In this document: one piece after another, positions 1 to 5,470 of the stretch
Position numbering within the stretch: the first letter of the stretch is position 1
Layout of the letters: the number at the start of each line of letters is the position of its first letter
Assembly (NCBI GenBank): GCA_937980625.1
Contig: CALJPJ010000132.1
Span: 1-11,150, forward strand
Length of the DNA stretch: 11,150 bases
Direction: 5' to 3'
From: an uncultured Bdellovibrionales bacterium
GTDB lineage: Bacteria; Bdellovibrionota; Bdellovibrionia; Bdellovibrionales; UBA1609
Made by a program: the position numbers and the translations under genes
Notes under the pieces: generated by a model
Seen by the model: only the letters and a program-made list of their open reading frames with translations
Told to the model about the DNA's origin: nothing
Databases searched by the model: none

Positions 1-1
1 A

Positions 2-709
2 AGAGTAGAAGAGGCAATCACTGTTGGTAGCTCTGATAGAAATGATCAAAGGTCTTCATTTTCTAATCATGGTGACTGTGTAGATATTTTTGCGCCAGGT
101 TCAGATATATTATCAGCATGGTCGAGTAATGATTCTTCTTCTAGGAGTATTAGTGGCACTTCAATGGCCTCTCCTTTAGTAGCTGGTGTTGCAGCGGCTT
201 ATCTTTCGAAATTTCCCAATAGTACTCCGGCTGAAGTTAAAGATGCAATAATTGCGAATGCAAGTCTTGGCAAGTTATCAGGCTTAACAGGATTTACACC
301 GAATCGTCTTTTATCAAGTGTATTTTTAGCTGATAATGATGATGAGGAACAAAGCGAGGAAGATGAGGAGGGTGGTGATGATAAAGAAGGTGAAGATGAG
401 AGCTTACTTGCCAATGATGATACTTTAGAGGGGTTATCAGGTTTAAAATCAGAAGAAAGACAGTATAGAGTTGTAGTTGAGGATGGAGTTTCAAGTTTAA
501 CTGCACGTATGTCAAAGGGGAGTGGAGACGCCGACCTCTATGTCAAAAGAGATGAAGCCCCTACTCGCTTTAACTACGACTGTCGCCCTTTTAACTTTGG
601 GAACTCTGAGGTTTGTGAGCTTTTAAATCCAATAGCTGGTGTTTATCACATTATGGTGAGGGCTTACTCTGACTATAAAGGTGTTAGACTAAAAGTGACT
701 TTAGAATAA
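2..709 (+). CDS. Secreted subtilisin-like serine protease (S8, proteinase K type), C-terminal part with PPC domain
   Basis: The 5' end lies outside the window; the frame is open from base 2. The readable part starts with an ITVGSSDRND stretch, then FSNHG and IFAPGSDILSAW. These are typical of the second half of a proteinase K-type catalytic domain. The catalytic serine is in SGTSMASP, codon 161-163. The Asp and His of the triad and any signal peptide would be upstream and cannot be checked. After the domain ends (TPNRLLSSVF) there is a linker very rich in Asp and Glu (about 332-421). A C-terminal domain of about 87 residues follows (from about 446), with the DADLYV and GVYHIMVRAYSDYKGV signatures of the bacterial pre-peptidase C-terminal (PPC) beta-sandwich. 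PPC domains usually help secretion or substrate binding and may be removed later. Likely an exported, extracellular protease; identification of the family is firm, substrate unknown. Confidence 0.93.
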   Translation, partial: RVEEAITVGSSDRNDQRSSFSNHGDCVDIFAPGSDILSAWSSNDSSSRSISGTSMASPLVAGVAAAYLSKFPNSTPAEVKDAIIANASLGKLSGLTGFTPNRLLSSVFLADNDDEEQSEEDEEGGDDKEGEDESLLANDDTLEGLSGLKSEERQYRVVVEDGVSSLTARMSKGSGDADLYVKRDEAPTRFNYDCRPFNFGNSEVCELLNPIAGVYHIMVRAYSDYKGVRLKVTLE

Positions 710-736
710 TTCAAAATATGTAAATACAAATATCTG

Positions 737-764
737 TTGTTAATCAAAGATAAATTGCTACAAT
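737..764 (+). promoter_or_regulatory. Predicted sigma70-type extended -10 promoter of the ampG-like gene
   Basis: TTGTTA at 737-742 and TACAAT at 759-764 are separated by 16 bp, and the -10 box is preceded by TGC (756-758), the extended -10 element. The -10 box ends six bases before the ATG at 771, so transcription should begin at or next to the start codon. No SD sequence precedes that ATG. Based on sequence match only. Confidence 0.45.
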
Positions 765-770
765 TGCTCA

Positions 771-2312
771 ATGGATAAAAAAAATTGGATCAATACTTTT
801 AAAGCATTTATTAAGCCTTCTAATCTCGCAATGTTATTTTTAGGCTTTTCAGCTGGCTTACCAATTCTTTTAATTTTTTCATCATTATCTTTATGGCTAA
901 GAGAAGCCGGTGTTGAGAGAGCTGCCGTGACGTACTTTAGCTGGGCAGCACTGGGTTACTCATTTAAGTTTGTTTGGGCTCCAATTGTTGATCGCTTACC
1001 TTTGCCATTAATAGGTCGCTTAGGTCGAAGAAAATCTTGGCTTTTAGTATCACAAAGTTTAATTATTTTAGCTATATTAGGTATGGCTTTCACAGATCCT
1101 GCTACTTCTAATATGGCATTAACCTATATGGCTATTTTTGCAGTCCTCTTAGGTTTTTCGTCGGCAACACAAGACATAGTTATTGATGCTTATCGAATTG
1201 AATCAGATGTTGCAGATATGCAGGCGATTTTATCTTCAACTTATATTGCAGGCTATAGAATTGGGATGATTGTAGCTGGTGCTGGAGCATTATTTATTGC
1301 TAGTTATTTAGGTTCAACTAAAGACCTCTATAGCTACTCAGCCTGGAAGTGGACATACATAATTATGGCAATGTGTATGGCTATTGGTGTATTTACCACA
1401 CTCATTGTGCCAGAGCCAAAAAATGAAAGTAAAAACAAAAATGAATACTTAACCATAGATTACATTAAATTTTTTATGTTTTTTATCACTTTAACAGCAG
1501 CTTTTATTTTTACCTTTGTATATTCTGGACGATATTTTTCTAGTTTGAGTGATACTCTAGTAGATTTAACAGGAAAAAGTTTGGGTTTATTTTTATTTCA
1601 AGCATTTAAATTCTTATCAGCCATAATTGGAGCTTTAGTAACAGCACTTATGGTTTTAAAAACAAATGTAGTTAACAAAAATATGGTTAAGCAATCTTAT
1701 GTAAAGCCAATGCAAGATTTTTTTTCAAGGTACGGTATGAGTGTAGCGTTATTATTACTTTGCTTGATTGGTATGTATCGGCTGAGTGATATAGTTCTAG
1801 GAGTAATCTCAAATGTGTTTTATCAAGATTTAGGTTTTAGTAAAGATCAAATAGCTGCCATAGTAAAAACTTTTGGATTAATAATGACTTTAGTTGGTGG
1901 TTTTTTGGGTGGTATATTAACCATTAGATTTGGTGTAATTAAAATTTTATTTTGGGGGGCGCTACTTTCATCAGGTACAAATTTACTATTTATGATTTTG
2001 GCGGATATGGGCAATAACTTGCCTATGTTATATTTAGTAATATCTGCAGACAATCTTGCTGCAGGCCTTGCAAGTGCTGCTTTTATTGCTTTTTTATCGA
2101 GTTTAACAAATATATCATTCACTGCAGTTCAGTATGCAGTATTTTCATCTTTAATGACATTATTGCCAAAAGTTTTTGGTGGTTACTCAGGTTCAATTGT
2201 TGATAACTTTGGGTATTCTAAATTTTTTCTAATTACAACAGTAATTGGTTTGCCGGTCTTACTATTAGTTTGGTTAGCAGGTAAAAAGCTAGAGGTTTCC
2301 TCGCAAAAATAA
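771..2312 (+). CDS. ampG: AmpG-like MFS permease (muropeptide uptake)
   Basis: A 513-residue inner-membrane transporter of the AmpG branch of the major facilitator superfamily. AmpG imports anhydro-muropeptides from the periplasm for peptidoglycan recycling and, in many gammaproteobacteria, for AmpC beta-lactamase signalling. Visible family features are LFLGFSAGLP (about 22-31), FKFVWAPIVDR followed by GRLGRRKSWL (about 66-91), SATQDIVIDAYR (about 131-142), GYRIGM (161-166), MYRLSD (335-340) and QYAVFSSLMTLLP (454-466). Hydrophobic helices fill most of the protein. A central hydrophobic stretch (about 231-296) separates the two halves. The length is close to E. coli AmpG (491 residues). The start fits: an in-frame stop lies at 741-743, no other start lies between, and the N-terminus aligns with the short N-terminus of AmpG. 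There is no SD site. Other AmpG-family members carry different cargo, so the substrate is inferred. Confidence 0.9.
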   Translation: MDKKNWINTFKAFIKPSNLAMLFLGFSAGLPILLIFSSLSLWLREAGVERAAVTYFSWAALGYSFKFVWAPIVDRLPLPLIGRLGRRKSWLLVSQSLIILAILGMAFTDPATSNMALTYMAIFAVLLGFSSATQDIVIDAYRIESDVADMQAILSSTYIAGYRIGMIVAGAGALFIASYLGSTKDLYSYSAWKWTYIIMAMCMAIGVFTTLIVPEPKNESKNKNEYLTIDYIKFFMFFITLTAAFIFTFVYSGRYFSSLSDTLVDLTGKSLGLFLFQAFKFLSAIIGALVTALMVLKTNVVNKNMVKQSYVKPMQDFFSRYGMSVALLLLCLIGMYRLSDIVLGVISNVFYQDLGFSKDQIAAIVKTFGLIMTLVGGFLGGILTIRFGVIKILFWGALLSSGTNLLFMILADMGNNLPMLYLVISADNLAAGLASAAFIAFLSSLTNISFTAVQYAVFSSLMTLLPKVFGGYSGSIVDNFGYSKFFLITTVIGLPVLLLVWLAGKKLEVSSQK

Positions 2313-2935
2313 ATGGCCAATTGGTTTATTTACATGAAAATTCTGTAAATATTGGCTATTTAAATATGAGAGGGGCAGCGCATAGCTCAAGTAGTATGCC
2401 CGGAAATATTGTGATTATTGATTATCCAGGTTAGGGAAATAGCAAAGGGGTGCCAACTAAACAGAGTATTGTTGCAAGTTCAATTGGAGCAGTGAAGTGG
2501 GCGAACAGTAACTTTAACGGTCAGTTAATTGTTTGGGGGCGCTCATTTGGTTCTGCTGTAGCAGCACAAGTGATTAATAAACTAAAAAATGAAATCGATG
2601 GATTTATTTTGACCAGCCCAATGAGTAGCATTGAAAACGTAATCTTACATCACATTAAAGAGTTATATAGTTTACTTCCACAAGCATGGTTAGAAAAAAA
2701 TGAGTTTAATAGTCTTGTAGCATTAAACAAAGTGAAGCTTCCAGCTTTAGTTTTTCATGGAGATGACGATGACACAATTCCATATTTTATGGGATTAGAT
2801 TTATTCAATCTAATTAAAAAAAGTAATAAAAATGCAAAGTTTGTAACTCTTAAAAAAGCTGACCATAATAATGTTTTTGAATATGAAGAAATGTGGAAAA
2901 TCTCTCAAGACTTTATAAACAAGAATTTTTTGTAG
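2312..2935 (+). pseudogene. Broken alpha/beta hydrolase of the BEM46/ABHD13 type
   Basis: One frame reads as a hydrolase across a stop codon. The part before the stop (LVYLHENSVNIG, then NIVIIDYPG) corresponds to the family's 'HGNAGNIG ... DYRGYG' region. A TAG at 2432-2434 then stands where a Tyr codon is expected, and the frame continues GNSKGVPTKQS. Downstream the nucleophile elbow GRSFGSA (Ser codon 2543-2545), the acid HGDDDDTIP and the histidine in ADHNN (codon 2864-2866) are kept. The oxyanion-region HG is changed to HE. No start is present: the frame opens at 2285 inside the ampG 3' end, and some 60-80 residues usual for the family, including any membrane anchor, are missing. A GTG at 2450 could start a 161-residue remnant, but it would lack the first core strands. 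Best read as a decaying gene; a sequencing error cannot explain all three defects. Confidence 0.82.
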
Positions 2936-3024
2936 CCGAATATTTAACATAGAAACCAGTTTTCTGGGATGTTTGGTGAGCATGTCAAATATATATGTAA
3001 CGTTGCGAGTGTACAGTTTTTTAG

Positions 3025-3591
3025 TTAAGAGCCAATGCGTTGGTTGCATGCATTAATAGCTATTTTAGTACTAGTAACTAACTCAGGGTTACCTTTTTTT
3101 AACCTAATTTTTAATGCCTTGTTGAAGTAACTTAATGCTAACTCATAACTTTTTTGGTCAAAATAATTTTTTCCTGCGTGTTGGTAGGCATAGTCTAAGT
3201 ATAATTTTAAATTGCTACTATCGAGACAGTTTTTTATAACTTCAGAAAATAAAGCATTTGATAAGTCAAATTTTTCTAACCATTGGTAGGTATGAGCCAA
3301 GCGAATTGAGTTAGTAAGAAGATATTTTTGGTTTAAATTGTTTGATTGAACTACTTCAATAGCCTGTTCAAAGCACTGCCTGGCCTCATCTAGCTTGCTA
3401 ATTCTTCTTAATAAACTACCAAGCTGTCCAAGTGCTTTAACTCTGGCTTTGTTACATTCAATTTTAATTAAATGGTTTTGAAGTACTGCTGTCGCCTTTA
3501 AGTGATCTTGAACATTGGTGGCATAGTCACGTAAATCAGTTGGGTTAATGTCTGATGATAAATCCAATTCCGATAAAATTGAACTTAGCAT
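3025..3591 (-). CDS. Small tetratricopeptide-repeat (TPR) protein
   Basis: 188 residues with no signal peptide or membrane segment, so probably cytoplasmic. At least three helix-pair repeats can be seen: about 49-82 (LGSLLRRISKLDEARQCFEQ), 92-124 (LAHTYQWLEKFDLSNALFSE) and 130-163 (AGKNYFDQKSYELALSYFNKAL). All carry the small and aromatic residues usual for TPR units. The N-terminal 45 residues look helical but are not recognised. The ATG lies six bases after the stop of the helicase gene and has no SD site (the gap is ATTAAA), so translation probably depends on ribosomes finishing the helicase. TPR proteins bind other proteins; being coupled to an RNA helicase hints at a related role, which is inference. 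Partner and function unknown. Confidence 0.75.
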   Translation of the reverse strand: MLSSILSELDLSSDINPTDLRDYATNVQDHLKATAVLQNHLIKIECNKARVKALGQLGSLLRRISKLDEARQCFEQAIEVVQSNNLNQKYLLTNSIRLAHTYQWLEKFDLSNALFSEVIKNCLDSSNLKLYLDYAYQHAGKNYFDQKSYELALSYFNKALKIRLKKGNPELVTSTKIAINACNQRIGS

Positions 3592-3597
3592 TTTAAT

Positions 3598-5172
3598 TTA
3601 CCAAGATTTAGATGAGGATGTATTTGATGATCTGCGACCACCACGTTTAGATTTAGCACTAGATTTTTTCGAACCACCATGCCTTGAAGATGGCTTTCCA
3701 CCAGCGGATGAGGAATTGCCTGATCTTTTGTCAGAGCGCCCTCTGGAGCCACCATTAGAGCGTCGACCACGACTATTACGTCGACCACGTCCACGTCGCT
3801 CATCTCTACCTGTTCCAGAGTGTGCATCTCCCTCAATATCGCTAATACTATCATACTGCAGTAACTTCTTATTGAATTGCCAAGTAAACATAAGTTTGAG
3901 TAACTCATCACGAGTTAAGCTTTGTAGTCGGTCTTCAAAAATAGAATAAGTTTTATCTATAGTGAAATTATCGCCTCGATCTCGAATGACTTTGATAATT
4001 TTATTGGCACTTTCAATTTCTTTTTCAATTCGTCTTTGCTTTAAGTCATCAACAGAGGGAAGTTTTTGTAATTCTATTTTTTTGTTGATGTGTTTTTCAA
4101 TTTTTTTAATAACATAAGCAGTTTTAGGACAAACAATAGTATAAGCTTTACCTGTTAATCCAGCCCTACCAGTTCGTCCAATGCGGTGGACATAGCTTTC
4201 ATTATCTTGTGGTAATCCAAAGTTTATTACATGAGTAAGGTTAGTGACATCAATGCCGCGAGCAGCAACATCTGTACATACCATTAAGTTAACTTTTTTT
4301 GCTTTAAACTTCTGCATAGATCTTTCACGTTCAGCTTGACCCATATCACCATTTAAGGTTTCTATTCTGTAGCCTCTTGAACGTAAATCATCACCGACAT
4401 CCTTGGTTTCAAGGCGAGTTCTACAAAATACAATGCCGTAAATTTCTGGCTCGCTATCAATAATTCGAGCTAATGACTCTTTGAAGTACTTGTGTTGTAC
4501 AACAAAGTACCTTTGTTCAATATTTTCATTACTCACTGACTTTTTAGCAATTTTAACCATTTCATAATCGTTAAATGATTTTTTTATAATTTTTAAAACG
4601 CCAGTAGGCATTGTTGCTGAAAACATGATGAGTTGTCTTTTTTCGTTAAAGCTATCTAAAATAAATTGAACATCTTCAAAGAAACCCATGTTTAACATCT
4701 CATCAGCTTCATCAAGGATGCAAAAATTAGCTTCGCCAAGCTTTAAAGCTCCTCTTTTGATAAAGTCTTTCACTCGACCAGGTGTTCCAACAACAATTTG
4801 TGGGTTAGATTTTAGAGCTCTCATTTGTTTTTCATAAGAGGCTCCACCATAAACACAAGTGGATTTAATATTAATGTACTTTGCAAGTTTTTTAATTTCA
4901 GCTTCTACTTGTTGAGCAAGCTCTCTTGTAGGAGCTAGAACTAAAGCTTGAGTTTTTTTAGAGCTAAAATCAATTTTAGATAAAAGTGGGATAGTAAAAG
5001 CCGCAGTTTTTCCTGTTCCTGTTTGTGCTTGTCCAATAAAGTCTTTACCAGTATCAGTTAATAAGGGTATTGCTTTTTCTTGAATTTCAGTTGGATGTTT
5101 AAAGCCCATTTCTTCAATAGCTTTTAATACATCAGGAATTATATTTAGATCAGTGAAATTTAATGAGCTCAA
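3598..5172 (-). CDS. deaD: DEAD-box ATP-dependent RNA helicase with basic Ser/Arg/Gly tail
   Basis: 524 residues with all helicase motifs in order: Q motif (GFKHPTEIQ, 23-31), I (AQTGTGKT, 49-56), Ia (PTREL, 81-85), Ib (TPGR, 130-133), II (DEAD, 154-157), III (SAT, 185-187), IV (IVFCRT, 247-252), V (TDVAARGID, 300-308) and VI (HRIGRTGR, 329-336). It unwinds or remodels RNA using ATP, as in ribosome assembly, mRNA decay or growth in the cold. After a helical segment (about 360-440), the last 70 residues (about 455-524) are low-complexity Ser, Arg, Gly and Lys, a probable unstructured RNA-binding tail. I do not see a DbpA-type RNA-binding domain as in E. coli CsdA (629 residues), so it may belong to the RhlE or another DEAD subgroup, and the symbol is tentative. 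It starts at TTG, supported by GGAG seven bases upstream and by the fit of the N-terminus to the family. Confidence 0.93.
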   Translation of the reverse strand: MSSLNFTDLNIIPDVLKAIEEMGFKHPTEIQEKAIPLLTDTGKDFIGQAQTGTGKTAAFTIPLLSKIDFSSKKTQALVLAPTRELAQQVEAEIKKLAKYINIKSTCVYGGASYEKQMRALKSNPQIVVGTPGRVKDFIKRGALKLGEANFCILDEADEMLNMGFFEDVQFILDSFNEKRQLIMFSATMPTGVLKIIKKSFNDYEMVKIAKKSVSNENIEQRYFVVQHKYFKESLARIIDSEPEIYGIVFCRTRLETKDVGDDLRSRGYRIETLNGDMGQAERERSMQKFKAKKVNLMVCTDVAARGIDVTNLTHVINFGLPQDNESYVHRIGRTGRAGLTGKAYTIVCPKTAYVIKKIEKHINKKIELQKLPSVDDLKQRRIEKEIESANKIIKVIRDRGDNFTIDKTYSIFEDRLQSLTRDELLKLMFTWQFNKKLLQYDSISDIEGDAHSGTGRDERRGRGRRNSRGRRSNGGSRGRSDKRSGNSSSAGGKPSSRHGGSKKSSAKSKRGGRRSSNTSSSKSW

Positions 5173-5179
5173 AATTTAT

Positions 5180-5183
5180 CTCC
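5180..5183 (-). promoter_or_regulatory. Shine-Dalgarno site fixing the TTG start of the helicase gene
   Basis: On the - strand GGAG ends seven bases before TTG (5172-5170). It is the clearest ribosome-binding site among the middle genes and decides in favour of the rare TTG start. Confidence 0.75.
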
Positions 5184-5206
5184 GGGGTAAAGATTAGGTA
5201 TAACAC

Positions 5207-5235
5207 ATTACAGCAGTTAAGTATGATCGTTTGAA
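5207..5235 (-). promoter_or_regulatory. Predicted promoter of the helicase-TPR pair
   Basis: On the - strand TTCAAA (5235-5230), a 17-bp spacer and TGTAAT (5212-5207) form a plausible sigma70 promoter. The -10 box is preceded by TGC, the extended -10 motif. The start of transcription would fall near 5200, giving a leader of about 28 bases that contains the GGAG site. A second possible -10 (TGTTATACC) lies just downstream. Sequence match only. Confidence 0.4.
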
Positions 5236-5328
5236 CTTATTACAGGGTTATGGAGCAAAATAAAGTTAAATTAATAATGAGTTAAAATAATAGTGAATAA
5301 AATCAGTAGCTTATTATTTTTTAGAAAT

Positions 5329-5470
5329 ATAATAATTCCGTTAAATAATTCCTTAAATTCTAAGTTTGTTTAAATTGTAATGCCCGGAGTTCTCCCGTAG
5401 GGAGCTGTTTGAGTACAATATGATTTAAACAAACTTAGTATTTAGGAAAATTATTTAATGGAATTGGTAT
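5329..5470. mobile_element. MITE-like inverted-repeat element, no coding capacity
   Basis: A 142-bp imperfect palindrome: left arm 5329-5375, loop 5376-5422, right arm 5423-5470. The inner 16 bases of each arm are exact reverse complements (5360-5375 CTAAGTTTGTTTAAAT against 5423-5438). So are TTAAATAATT (5341-5350) and AATTATTTAA (5449-5458). The outer ends read ATAATAATTCC on the left and, on the other strand, ATACCAATTCC on the right. The arms differ by a few substitutions and small gaps. The GC-richer loop holds a short hairpin, CTCCC-GTA-GGGAG (5392-5404). There is no open frame of note. Size, long terminal repeats and intergenic position fit a miniature inverted-repeat transposable element moved by a transposase made elsewhere. 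No clear target duplication could be defined. It could also act as a large RNA hairpin after the permease gene. Confidence 0.65.

Noticed and set aside
2429..2437. TAG as a recoded sense codon in the hydrolase
   Set aside because: No downstream stem-loop or recoding signal was seen, and the gene also lacks its start and N-terminus, so ordinary decay explains it better.
2946..2973. Possible terminator hairpin (AACAT ... CCAG-TTTT-CTGG ... ATGTT) between the convergent blocks
   Set aside because: The stem is short and broken by an uneven internal loop, and no U-run follows on either strand, so it is not a convincing terminator.
3548..3949. 133-residue + strand frame opposite the helicase tail
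   Set aside because: It is a shadow of the Ser/Arg/Gly coding on the other strand: low-complexity Pro, Leu, Arg and Asp with no domain, and the - strand gene is certain.
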